This document shows, piece after piece, positions 53,774 through 64,000 of a DNA stretch of 64,000 nucleotides. The translations under genes and the position numbers were made by a program. Every line of letters begins with the position of its first letter. The first letter of the stretch is position 1. The notes beneath the pieces were generated by a model. That model was not told the DNA's origin and ran no database searches. It was given only the letters and a program-made list of their open reading frames with translations. This DNA comes from Deinandra increscens subsp. villosa (taxonomy: Eukaryota; Streptophyta; Magnoliopsida; Asterales; Asteraceae), in the NCBI GenBank assembly GCA_039602395.1, contig JBCNJP010000017.1, forward strand, positions 97,502,713 to 97,566,712, given 5' to 3'.

Positions 53774-55127
53774 TGTTGGGATTTGGCAGTGGTATTCGGG
53801 TCGCCCAGAGACATACTTAAAATTACGTGAGCGATAGATTAATAGTTTATAAAAGAGTTTGCCGAATTAATTTATAATTAATTCTGTAAGCCAGCGGAAT
53901 AAAAATTATATATATAAATATATATATACATATATAACAAATTATATATATTAAAAACTATTTAATCAATTAACACAAATACCAGTACGCAACAGGATCC
54001 GATTACCAAACACGCAAACACAGAAATAAATAAATAAATAATCCAAACTAATACTGAGTTTAGATATACCTTGGCGGTGTTGAACAAACGTTCGAGACAC
54101 CGAGTTTCAACGAACGAAGCGCTAGGTTGAAACGGAACGAACCACTTTCGGTCTCAAACGGTTGTTGCATATCGCGATGATTCTCGTGGTCCGGTGTCGC
54201 GTACCGCTACGGGACGGCGTTTATAACACGTGGTAATTACGCATCGCGAGAGTACGTCTTGACAGACGTCGCGTCTCGCGAGACTACGAGATCAATCAGA
54301 TTCAGATCTGATTGCAACCGGAGACGGCGCACGACGAAAAGCGTCAGACTCACGTCGACGGACGACGGTCATGCGACGGCATGCGATCCGCGGTGGTGGC
54401 GGCGGGTGACGGCGGTGACGACGACGAACGGCGGCGGCGGCGGCGAGTTTCACGGTGGTGATCGGCAGGTTTGCGGCGGCGATTGACGACGAACCGAGCA
54501 GTGGATCTGGGCGTACGAGGCGGCGATCTCTAGACTGTAAGGCGGTCTACGGGCGTTGACTAACGGAACACCCTAACTAGCAACCACCACTAAGTTATGG
54601 TGGTGCGAAGATGGCCACCGAGTTAAGCGGTGGCGGCGATCGGCGAAACAGCCGAAGCCGTTTTTCTCTCTTTGGGTGTGCGTCGAGAGGAGAAAGAAAA
54701 AGAGAAATCTTCTCTCTTTTTTTTCTTTCGGCCGTCGAACATCATTAGATGATTAGGGTTAATCCCTAATCATCTAATATTTATTAGATGTTCGGCCCGT
54801 CTCGATGGTAAAGCCCATTTTTCGTACGCGAGCCCACGAGCTAACGTTAGTAAACATTTCACTAACGTATAACTCGACCGTGATTTTAAAATAAAACCAC
54901 TTTTATTTAAATATCGTTCAGCCTTTATTATTAAGCCGGTAATAATAATATTGTTGATTATTAATTATTTATAACTATTATAAATAATATATATAATTAA
55001 ACGTTTCCATTTCTTTTACCGGTTAACTCGTAAGCGGGTTTAGAGTTCGTTGCACCCGGTGTAACTCTTACGGTCGTAACCGGGTCGGGTTCAAGATTTG
55101 TCGGGTCAGGACACATAATATCCAACA
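53774..55127. mobile_element. Solo LTR (1354 bp)
   Basis: Ends TGTTGG...CCAACA form a 6-bp perfect terminal inversion, flanked by the perfect 5-bp duplication CTATG (53769-53773, 55128-55132). There is no primer site, interior or second LTR. It sits inside copia 3 gag. It has an AT-rich half and a GC-rich block (54100-54500, CGGCGG repeats). The minus-strand start TGTTGGATATTATGTG suggests minus orientation. It probably arose by LTR-LTR recombination of a full element. Confidence 0.9.
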
Positions 55128-55132
55128 CTATG

Positions 55133-55417
55133 AGCCTTGTCGAGCATTTCCTACCAGTCATCATCAGAAATACCATCAGGTCGCCCTGGTTCACCTCCCA
55201 ATGCATCCGAAGTCCCCTGATACGCCAGCAACGCTCGCATCTTCAGTCTCCACAAACTGAAATCATTCTGGTCATCAAACTTTTCAATCGAAAACTTACT
55301 GGACACCATTTCTTCAAATTGGAACACAGGCGAGAATCAGGGACCCACAATTTGATATCGCAAGTGACAGGAACACCAGATGATTAAGAAATCCCTCGAT
55401 TAACCAGAGCCGATCGG
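55133..55417 (-). pseudogene. Copia 3 gag N-terminal part
   Basis: The minus strand contains KFSIEKFDDQNDFSLWRLKM and RALLAYQG, the DUF4219-like start of copia gag. A stop lies near the C-terminal end of this piece. The start codon region is close to the primer site. Confidence 0.75.
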
Positions 55418-55432
55418 TGGCTATGATACCAA
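55418..55432 (-). other. Copia 3 primer-binding site
   Basis: The minus strand reads AATTGGTATCATAGC, one mismatch from the tRNA-Met-type TGGTATCAGAGC. Confidence 0.85.
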
Positions 55433-55711
55433 TTGTTATAAATCGAGACAAGAAATTAACACATAAATGAAATTGAAATCGAATGAACAATCTTATTGAA
55501 ACTGAATTGAAGAAATGATTACAAAACTGAGATCAAATCTAACCTAATCGAGTTGAGCGTACTTAAGGTAATTATTCCTAACAAACTTAACAGACATTTA
55601 AACGAGTTTAGATAAAACTTACACTTCTAGTCCCTTGACAAAGAGAATTGTAATATTTGACCATGAACTTTCATTGACTATTGGTTGACCATCAGAATTG
55701 ATCCTTTAACA
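55433..55711 (-). repeat. Copia 3 5' LTR
   Basis: 279 bp, with a moderate number of substitutions relative to the 3' LTR, so older than G1. Confidence 0.92.
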
Positions 55712-55716
55712 CTATC

Positions 55717-56270
55717 TAATTTCGTTGACTTCCTTTCAACTAACTATTATGATTTCTAACTGTTCTAATAGACTCATCCCCGCTAGGGTGTTAGCTTGTC
55801 AAACAACTTAGAAAGCTCGCGCTAGGGATACTCTTCAATCACTCTAATTACAATAAAATAGTAGTAAAGTGCTAGATAGTTTATGCCTTGATAATGTAAC
55901 ATTTGGATTTTACCCCGATTGTGAAACCGACTCATTTTGCAGTTTCGTGTGTTACCAATTTGCGAATTATTAAGTACCGGAAGAGTTTTCGGGTAATTAT
56001 ATCTCAAAATAATGGTTCTAAATGATTTATAATAGTTTTTCGAAACAAAATATATACTTAATTAAAATCAATTGGATTCAAATTGGATTCCTCAAATTGA
56101 AAATAAAGAAATTTTTGGTTTTCACGCGATTATGGTACGCGATTGCCGTTTACCAGGAATCTCGTATTTAAGTATCGTATGTCAATTTCAATATATTAAT
56201 TGAGTCTAATAATCACATATCATGTCACGAGTCATCACACACTTGATCGAGTCGGAGACAATTAGGGTTT
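55717..56270. other. Intergenic, nothing recognised
   Basis: AT-rich, no ORF with recognisable content. Confidence 0.4.
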
Positions 56271-56274
56271 TTGG

Positions 56275-56540
56275 ACCAAGAGCTAGCAGTAATCAAATTT
56301 TTTAGCGGAAATGAAAAATATAAGGTGATGAAAATAAGGTGACGGAGGGTATGACGCGTAATTTTAAGAATTGTCGTCCATGTTTATTTTTTCTTTCTTT
56401 ATGACATACATAAACGGGCATCATATACTCTTTAAATTTAATAAATTATGACAGTTATTTTAGGACACTCATATTTGCGCGTCATAAAAACAGCGTGTGT
56501 CATAATTAGCGTGTCATTAAAGGCCATTTTTCTAGTAGTG
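56275..56540 (-). mobile_element. One end of a CACTA (En/Spm-like) transposon
   Basis: Minus strand from 56540 reads CACTACTAGAAAAATGGCC, the terminal motif of plant CACTA elements. Inside it are repeated ATGACA/TGTCAT words that could be subterminal transposase-binding repeats. The other end was not found, so this is a fragment or the left limit is hidden. Confidence 0.65.
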
Positions 56541-57016
56541 ATTGATGATTATGTTATCACTAGATCTAGTAGCCTTTCAATGAGAAATATTATTGTGATG
56601 CTAGATCTATGATATGAGGCTATTAATTATGTAACTACCATTATTAAATTTTATGACTAGATTTAGATTTATGTATAAATTAATGACGTCCTTGCAAAAA
56701 TATGTTTAAACCCATGATTATGAATATATATATGCATAATGTGAAAAGTGTATTTCTATGTTTAGATCATTATATGATTTCTTGACAAATATATTTTAGG
56801 ATAAGATAGAAAAAAAATAGTTTGTCTTTAGTTTTAGGTTTGACCCATAACGTACGTATCACCATACCAAATCATCAACGAGTCATCGAGTTAAACGTGA
56901 CCTTCACGTCTGTAGGATCGATTTCGGTTACAGAGTTAAACAATTACAAGAATTTACTTAAGGTTTAACCAGGCGGAAACAAGTTAGACCGATTGCTCTG
57001 TTTCCGTAAGTAAGAT
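56541..57016. other. AT-rich intergenic, nothing recognised
   Basis: No supported ORF or repeat. Confidence 0.4.
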
Positions 57017-58250
57017 TGTCACACCCCAATCACGACGGCTTCCTGTAGGATCGTGACTTCATGGATCATCAACACAAGTTACATTGAACAACACTATATG
57101 AATTTGAAAGGATATCTTTGTAATGAAATGTTACAACCATAAAGGTTACATATAAATAGTATAAAGTTGCGGAAGCTAAGTGGAATGAAAACGTCTCAAA
57201 ATATGACATGAACATGACAATATTGAATGTCCCAATATGAACTCCTAGCATTAAATATGACATGAACATGACAATATTGAATGTCCCAAAAGATGAACTC
57301 CTAACATGATGACACTTGAATACATGTCCAAAATGCCCTAATCCAAATGATCATTTACCTGAGAAATATATGCTTAAAACGGTCAACAATAATGTTGGTA
57401 AGTTCACATGTTTGTAACGTATATGTTTCTGGAAATGATTTGAAATGTACCACAACAACTACTGTTCATGACATGTGTTGTACATGCACAACTAACCATC
57501 ACTCTGAGTCACTGGAACCGACGCTCGATTGAATATATGCCCCCGTGCAACATGTTATCACCGACATGAGCATGTAAATTAGGCCAACGATGTACCCGTT
57601 TTAGCCTACAACCAAAGTTAGCGCGACTAACGCGGGTAGGGTTTGTCTGGTCCGATAGTACTATCCATCGTTACTTTGCTTGGTAAGATAATTAATGGTC
57701 CAGTTATGAAGGGATTTAATGTGATATGTAAAATGTCTCAAGTAATCGGTGTGTATCATTAAAATAAATTGTGTCCAGATGAAGATGTAATTTATATGCA
57801 TGTAATTCTCCCCCAGGGTAAACAATAAAAAAGGGGTTGTGAAACTCACCTGAAACTATGAGTGATAAATTGCACGTAGCAATGAAATAGATGCCGACCT
57901 AGCATGCCCTAAAACAATATTTAGACACCTACGGTCTCAGTATGTGAATATGAGCAACTGGGTGACGTAACCTTTCACCCAACACTACCCTGGTTGCATG
58001 TGATTGTAAAACCTTTGGTGGCGACGCGTTGGTGATTTGTATATGTGTACCGAAATGTATATATATTTAAGACACTCAAAAATATAAATTATATTTCCTA
58101 TGTATGAAGTTTGTGAAAACTTTGTAATCCCACTGTTGACTTTCGGACTTCGGATCAAACGTCACGTTAACCCGACCCGACTTGACTTGTTTACCGTCGT
58201 GAAATGAAATAAATATATTTTATATATTTGTACTTATGTATCTTCCAAAA
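57017..58250. repeat. LTR-like remnant beginning TGTCACACCCC
   Basis: TGTCACACCCCAATCACG at 57019 resembles starts of plant gypsy LTRs. A 55-bp tandem duplication lies at ~57198-57307 (ATATGACATGAACATGACAA twice). No partner LTR, primer site or end was identified. Confidence 0.35.
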
Positions 58251-58299
58251 GTTAGTCAAACACCAAAAAATAACACATTTGAATATTACGAGAAAAAGA

Positions 58300-58570
58300 C
58301 CCGCGCGTTGCTGCGGGCTGACATTTTTTGTCACTATACATTTATATAGTACCAAAATAACCATAGTCATAGATATTAGAGTTGTTTTTTTACATATAGC
58401 ATACCCGAGAAAATAAGAAAGTTAAGTTGTTTTCAACACACCAAACAAAGTTAACTGACCATTACATTACAAAAGCAAGTCATAGTTTCTTGCTATTACT
58501 TCTCCTTGAAAGTCCATACGACATGAGATATATGTAGTGCCAAGCCTATCCGCGCGTTGCGGCGGGTTGT
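58300..58570. repeat. Two GC-rich CCGCGCGTTG hairpin motifs
   Basis: CCCGCGCGTTGCTGCGGG (~58301-58318) and CCGCGCGTTGCGGCGGG (~58550-58566), each self-complementary and GC-rich in AT-rich DNA. Similar motifs occur in some plant Helitrons, but I find no 5' TC or 3' CTRR end. Confidence 0.35.
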
Positions 58571-58738
58571 ATAATTTTTAATCGTTACGGTGAGCAATTT
58601 GATCTTTAATCATAGTTACAGATTGTGCCTCCTTAATCTCATCTATAAGCTTTACACTTTTGTTAACATCTGGAGTTTATTTCACTTGGGTAGAAACACA
58701 CGACAAAGATTGAAATTTAAGAATCAACCACACAGTAT

Positions 58739-58835
58739 CACACCAACACCAACACCAACACCAACACCAACACCAACACCAACACCAGAACCAACACAAA
58801 CACAAACACAAACACAAACACAAACACCAACACCA
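58739..58835. repeat. Compound microsatellite (CACCAA)n(CACAAA)n
   Basis: About eight CACCAA units followed by about five CACAAA units. It reads as a Thr/Pro/Gln repeat in one frame, but no gene structure surrounds it. Confidence 0.9.
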
Positions 58836-59610
58836 TAAGCTTTTTATTAGAGGAAAATGTTAAAATATGACTGACCCGAAATTTACAGCTTCAATCCTGT
58901 GTTGAAATGCCCAATAATTAGCAATGTCACCTGTAAAAATAATACAAAATTGACTCTGTATTTGAAAATAGCAACGAAGAGAAACGACGACATTTTACTT
59001 GCAATAATCAAAATCAATGCTATATTTGAAAATAGCAAAACTAAATGTTTTTCTGCTGGTGTTTGTTGAACACTATCACAGCCTTGAGTAGGCCTTAATC
59101 AAATCAACTCAAACCATTTTCTATAAAAAAAGAAAACCCAAAAGAACAAAATTTTATCCGAGGTATTTTTTGAATGATTATGTATTAAACTTGAGGCCTT
59201 AACAGGTTTCAAACATCCTTCCCAAGCACATATGTTTACTCAACCTAATGTCCAATTGGTTTTCTCTGATACATAAGACATTTTTTTTAAAGAGGCCACC
59301 AAAAATGCCTATAAAAACAGAAAAATAAATGGACAAAAACATAAACGACAACAAAAAACAACGATAACCACAGACACAATAAACATAAACATAGATAAAA
59401 AAACATATGATTGCAAACGCACCTGTATCCAAGAATACTTTTAGAAGCTTGCAACCACACGGCTTGAAAATCTATGAAACACAAAGTAAATTGGATCACA
59501 ACTTCTATAAAATAACTAAAAAGGGAAGCGGTTCTTGAATAAGGTTCCCTACACACGTAACACCAAAGGACAACCAACAGATACAACCTCTAGGCCTTCT
59601 ACAAAGCACC

Positions 59611-59954
59611 AAAATCTGAATCAATTATGTACCATTCAAGGGTTTTAGCTCAAATGATTAGACCCTCCAAATTTTATGTAGTTCACTAACATAACTGTTT
59701 GATCCCTACCAAAAGAAAAGAAAAAAAACATATATTTTGAACACAAAATCTGCATACATAACCTCTAGCACCAAATTACACAAAATCTGAATCAATTATG
59801 TACCATTCAAGGGTTTTAGCTCAAATGATTAGACCCTCCAAATTTTATGTAGTTCACTAACATAACTGTTTGATCCCTACCAAAAGAAAAGAAAAAAAAA
59901 ACATATATTTTGAACACAAAATCTGCATACATAACCTCTAGCACCAAATTAAGT
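59611..59954. repeat. 171-bp tandem duplication
   Basis: AAATCTGAATCAATTATGTA at 59612 recurs with period 171 at ~59783. The copies are nearly identical, differing mainly in an A-run. Confidence 0.9.
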
Positions 59955-60097
59955 TATAACAGTAACTTGGATGATACCTTTAGCACAAAATTTGCATACA
60001 TAACCTTTAGCCCATCCACCCATTGTTAACCATCATTCCATTTTGGCATATATGAAGTATAATTGCATATGGAGCATAGATGATACCTGTTAAGGTT

Positions 60098-60222
60098 GAA
60101 CAACAAAATTAAAAAGCAAACAAATGAGATTATTAAAGAGTAAACCTTAAATAGAAGGATGAACAACAAAATTAAAAAGCAAACAAATGAGATTATTAAA
60201 GAGTAAACCTTAAATAGGCTCA
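60098..60222. repeat. 63-bp tandem duplication
   Basis: GAACAACAAAATTAAAAAGC at 60098 and 60161, two near-perfect copies. Confidence 0.9.
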
Positions 60223-60469
60223 GGTCTAATTAACGCCTTCCAGGTCACTTGAAAACATCATAGCCTAATACAGAGATTGCCTAGATTAGATTTTAATACC
60301 AATAAAAATCGATGTGATATTTCTTTAAACACCTAAGGCTCATATTAGGGATAATAAAAACCTTTTAAAAACTCATCAGAACCTTTAACCAGCAATATTG
60401 ATATCAATGCAAGGCTTAAACCCGTAGGGAAGATCATCATAGCCACCATGTGAGTAAAGAATTGGAAGA

Positions 60470-60945
60470 GATCACCAACAGTCAACAGATCTGTTTGCAT
60501 CCACAGTAACTTTCATGTGTACACATTAGATTAAGATATTAAGATTAGCCAACCGGCATACATAGTAACTTTCAAGAGTACAAATCAACTTAAGGAAATG
60601 ATATATAAGGTAATAGAAACAGCCCTTTAGATAAATCGTGGCTTTTACCATCTAATTATCAGATTTCTTAAAACTTAAAACAACATCCAAAAATCTATTT
60701 CTTATGGTAAGTGCAAAAGAAAGAAAGAAACTCGAATTGGGTTCGTTTATAGAAAATAAGTCGAATAATTTACCTCATTCAAAAGCTTCCTTCCATTTGC
60801 AGGCAAAATGTTTATACACCTAAAAGCCATTAAAAACCCCAAAAAGCGAAGAGATCACCAACAGTCAACAGATCTATTTGCTTCCACAGTAACTTTCATG
60901 TGTACACATTAGATTAAGATACTAAGATTAGCCAACCGGGCGAAA
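60470..60945. repeat. Dispersed ~95-bp duplication
   Basis: AGAGATCACCAACAGTCAAC at ~60468 and ~60850. Both copies run to AGATTAGCCAACCGG with few differences. A third, shorter and diverged piece lies at ~60560. Confidence 0.85.
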
Positions 60946-61586
60946 GTAAAATGTATTGAAGAGAGTTCTAAGTGATGAGGTCAGGTAGTTAGAGAAGGAA
61001 CCTCATTAAGAAAACACAACAGAAAGTCAGGTCATAGACATTAGAAGATAGGAATGCAAACTCACGGTTCAATGTCTTGAAGTTAAGTAATAGTAATAAG
61101 CAAAAGATTGTACAGTTTGTTTATAGGTCAGACCTGACAACTTAAAAGGACAATTATAGTTTACAAAGTTACAACAGGAAGACCTTTATGCAACAAAAAT
61201 ATTTGTAACAGCAAAGGTAAAGGCAAACTGCATGTGTTGTAAAACAAAAGCGCAACAAACTAACCTTTATAAGTATCAATCCGCGAAAAACCATAACCGA
61301 CGTCCGCGAATACTGTATACATTACAAAAAATTCCAATTAAGAACAATAAGACAGTGGAATTAGTTGACTGAGAGAATCAGTAGCAACTTCCTACATAAC
61401 TGTTCGCACACAGATTCAAAAACATAATTCCACACATTCAATAGAGGTCAAATATAAGCTCAACTATTCAAACACACTCAACTTTTGTGAGGATTAGAAA
61501 TAACAGTTGTAAAAAGGCATGAGGACAAAAATTAGATCTTAATAGTGATCAAGGAGCTATGCTTGAGAAAAATGTGCAATATTAGG

Positions 61587-62046
61587 CAATGTTTTAAAAA
61601 CCGGTTTTTTTGTTGAACCGGAAAACTTTCCGGGGCCGGTTCGACTGGTCGGACCGGTTAGACCGGCCGGTTGAACCGGTTAGGGGATTTATATATATAT
61701 TTTTATATAAATGTTAATAAATTTGTACACCACAACGAAAATAGTTAAAATACAATGATAATCCACTAAAAATAATACCAAATAGGTATTTCATAAGAAT
61801 ATATAAGTTTTAAACTTTAAAAAATAATAAAAAATAACAACAAATTTTTAAAAAAATATTTTCAAAAAAAAACTGTCAGAAAACCGGTTGAACCGGACCG
61901 GTTGAACCGGAAAAAACCGGAAAAAACCGGAAAACCGCTCGGTTCAAAACGGTTCGGTTATGTCCAAAAAACCGGGGATTAAAAAACCGGTATGATGACC
62001 GGTTGGCGGTTGAACCGGACCGGTTGAACCGGTTTTTAAAACTTTG
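61587..62046. mobile_element. CCGG-rich hAT-type MITE (460 bp)
   Basis: Inverted ends CAATGTTTTAAAAACCGG and CAAAGTTTTAAAAACCGG, with a perfect 8-bp target duplication ATATTAGG (61579-61586, 62047-62054). The interior is an AT-rich core flanked by arrays of AACCGG/CCGGTT words that make much of each arm self-complementary. No coding capacity. Confidence 0.87.
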
Positions 62047-62689
62047 ATATTAGGTTTAGTAAGACTAACAAAAAAACATGAATCTTTGTCCTCTGATCCT
62101 CTGTTGGTGATGTAAGAAATAGACCCTCAAAGCAATGAAAATCTGCATAGCAACAATAGAAAAGTCAAACATTGATAGTGATATTGTTATTTTGTCAAAA
62201 CAAAACAACAATGCACTTTAAAATTTAACGACCTTCCTTATTTCATCAGCCTATTCTACATATGTAATAGCCTTCCTTATTTCATTAGCCTATTTTGTCA
62301 TTGTTAATTTAATAAGCTTCATATTTCATCAGCAACAACAGAAAAATTAAAAACTTAAAAGTTTAATAACCTTCCACAAACAACAAATCTATCAATATCT
62401 ACAAACCCAAAACACAAAAACCAAAATAAGCACTATGAAAGAACAAATACATACCAGCACACATATATGAAGCAAGAACAACAATAGCAATCATGTGAAA
62501 CCATAAGTAGACTTAAATTTATTAACATCAGGTCAAATAAGAATATCATAATTAACATTTAAATCCTAAACTGAAGATAACTTAGCAATAGGCAAATGTA
62601 TAATTATGAAGTGCAAGGATTTTTTTTCAAAAAAATCATTACAATAACTTGCAATAGGAAAATGCATATAAGATTATGACGATGGGCAT

Positions 62690-63550
62690 TTACCTCGTAT
62701 GATTTCTCCCGTTTTCTCATCGAGTGATCAGATTCAAAAAATATTGTTATCGAACATTATGTAATCGCTGACTGTGGGGTCCTCGTTCACAGATTGTAAT
62801 CTCATCTTCAGAAAATTGAACATGAAATTGATCTAAAATGTAAGAACAACCCTAATTAAAATCACACACCTGTAGTTTAGGGAAAATTTCACTTTCTCTG
62901 TTTGGGCGAAACCCTAAAAAGCCCATTGCTACAACATCGACGTTAGTGAATACACGAACTGGAAAAAGAAACACCACTCACCGGAAACCTAGTGGTCGGA
63001 GGAAGGGAAGTTCGTCATGGAGAAGCAACCTTCAACGATTTACAGAAAACTGAATATATCTTTCAGACGGGTTCTCCCTCATCAGCCGTCGTCAGAGACG
63101 ACGACACTGGACGTGGCCGCAGCCATCACCGGCGGAGCATCTAACTTTTCTACAGCGAATACGGTGAAGGAAATCTGGACACCATAGATCCGATAGAGAA
63201 TCCGTCAAGTGAAGCGATTCAGCAAGAGGGAAAAGCGAGAGGTATAAGCCACGGCGCCGATGAGGACGACCAGGCTGCCCACCGTCACAGTGATATCCGA
63301 CGACGAAGAGAAGGAGCAGAAATATTGCTAATGTCGCCGGTGGGAGAGAGAGCAGGAAAGAGAGAAGAGGGAAGACGGAATGCATGTGAGAGAGAAAAGG
63401 TGTGGTGGGTTAGACTGACACTCATCTTCATCTTGTTGTAGGAGTAAGACGCGTGGAGGGAACCGACCAGCCCAACAAATAAGAAAAAAACGTGTGGTGG
63501 GAATAGTCTTGTTTGTGAGACTGCCACGTTAGGCAAACTGATATATAAGG
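62690..63550. promoter_or_regulatory. GC-rich island, candidate transcript start
   Basis: A GC-rich block (~62930-63480) in AT-rich DNA. It contains AAACCCTAA followed by AGCCCA (62911-62926), a telo-box plus site-II-like pair common in plant promoters, and on the minus strand a TATA-like TTATATATC at ~63540. A minus-strand transcript with a CT-rich leader, or a plus-strand one, is possible. No conserved protein is recognised. Confidence 0.3.
63017..63187 (+). CDS. Hypothetical 56-residue ORF in the GC island
   Basis: ATG-started plus-strand frame MEKQPSTIYRKLNISFRRV... ending at TAG 63185-63187. It is Ser/Thr-rich with no recognised domain. The opposite strand also has an ATG-started hydrophobic frame (63385 to 63092). 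GC-rich DNA yields such frames by chance, so either could be spurious. Confidence 0.15.
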   Translation: MEKQPSTIYRKLNISFRRVLPHQPSSETTTLDVAAAITGGASNFSTANTVKEIWTP

Positions 63551-64000
63551 GAATATCTCTAAAAATACATTTTTCATGTTTGGTGTGGGTTTTAGAAACC
63601 GAATATCGCTTTTATGTAGGTTGACATATTTACCCCCAACAAGTTGTGAAAATGTCATTAAACATTACTTGGACCCATATGGACCAACTTGGGTTGGTCC
63701 GACCCAATAAACACTTTGAAGCCCAAAATATATTTCTAAGCCAAAAGTCCTTTTAAAATCCCAATTTGTGGGTTATAGGCCCATTTCTATTTTAAAAGTA
63801 CAACCCAACCTTTCAAGCACACAATCCATATTTAAGCCCAAATATATGTATTTCTTAGCCCAAAATATGTTTAGGTAACTTTTATACATATAAACCGTAT
63901 ATATACATATATATATATATATATATAGGGTAAGGATCCTGCGAAAACTCTTTTTTTTTGCGAAAACCTAAAAATTAACACTAAAACCTTCATAACTTTT
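63551..64000. repeat. AT-rich end with (TA)n and a repeat start
   Basis: (TA)n at ~63898-63926 followed by GGGTAAGGATCCTGCGAAAA. That recalls the end of a common plant non-autonomous DNA transposon, but the window stops before any second end. Confidence 0.3.

Larger units (their letters stand above)
48397..55711 (-). mobile_element. Copia 3: Ty1/copia (Tork/TNT1-like) with two nested insertions
   Basis: Minus-strand element with LTRs 48397-48673 and 55433-55711 (TGTTAAAGG...TACAACA type, minus strand). It has a perfect 5-bp target duplication CTATC (48392-48396, 55712-55716), a primer site (TGGTATCATAGCC) by the right LTR and a polypurine tract by the left. All domains are present in copia order. 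A TRIM interrupts the protease (51812-52939) and a solo LTR interrupts gag (53774-55127). RT YVDD and the integrase RTDNG/NGLIER motifs are intact, so loss of function comes from stops, frameshifts and insertions. Confidence 0.94.

Noticed and set aside
58739..58838. Thr-Pro/Thr-Gln repeat protein
   Set aside because: Pure microsatellite translation without conserved flanks.
63092..63385. Hydrophobic minus-strand frame, MHSVFPLLSFLLSL...
   Set aside because: ATG-started, but hydrophobicity comes from CT-rich DNA and the rest is Arg/Gly-rich without a domain. It could be part of an unrecognised transcript, so it is only mentioned under the GC island.

Overview
This window looks like a repeat-dominated plant nuclear contig. 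The evidence is plant-type Ty1/copia and Ty3/gypsy polyproteins, tRNA-Met primer sites, hAT, CACTA and MITE ends, LINE 3' fragments, and one plant A20/AN1 stress-associated protein gene. A eudicot, perhaps Asteraceae, is my impression only. There is one sequencing gap (736-1235). Only one host protein gene is convincing: the intronless SAP-type A20/AN1 zinc-finger gene at 30404-30904 (-). I saw no rRNA or tRNA gene and no CRISPR array.

Layout. 1-735: unassigned. 1263-12583: 'G1', an 11.3-kb minus-strand gypsy-type element with two ~3.9-kb LTRs, a non-coding interior and a perfect 5-bp target duplication. It sits inside the RNase H region of 'copia 1' (to ~17.1-17.2 kb). 17.2-20.5 kb: a doubtful small ORF, a 533-bp hAT element, the first copy of a segmental duplication, and two LINE 3' ends. 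20.5-22.9 kb: an LTR-like block. 22.9-28.19 kb: 'copia 2' (+), 5'-truncated, with the 1.9-kb non-autonomous LTR element 'S' inside its integrase. 28.19-29.96 kb: second copy of the duplication, carrying its own hAT element and nested MITE. 30.4-31.2 kb: the SAP gene and promoter. 31.7-48.1 kb: 'G2', a Tat-like gypsy element (-) with an antisense ORF remnant. G2 is split by the gag-only element 'L' (38567-43467), which abuts the pol-less element 'M' (43468-45709). 48.4-55.7 kb: 'copia 3' (-), containing a TRIM (51812-52939) and a solo LTR (53774-55127). 55.7-64 kb: a CACTA end, an LTR-like remnant, microsatellites, local duplications, a CCGG-rich hAT MITE and a GC-rich island that may be a transcript start.

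The most interesting signal is shared by S and L, related non-autonomous LTR elements. Between the coding region (lost in S) and the 3' LTR both carry a tandem array of three stem-loops. Each has an outer stem whose sequence differs between units but is self-complementary, a conserved internal core, and a small inner hairpin that in four of six units carries a GNRA tetraloop. Both the outer and the inner stem of unit 2 show paired (compensatory) changes between S and L. S has lost all coding sequence but kept this array, which suggests a cis-acting RNA element. A second theme is palindrome clusters immediately upstream of the LTR TATA box (CCGAAC/GTTCGG in S and L, GTACC/GGTAC in the unrelated M). 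The same motif is amplified again in the interior just downstream of the primer site in L and M.
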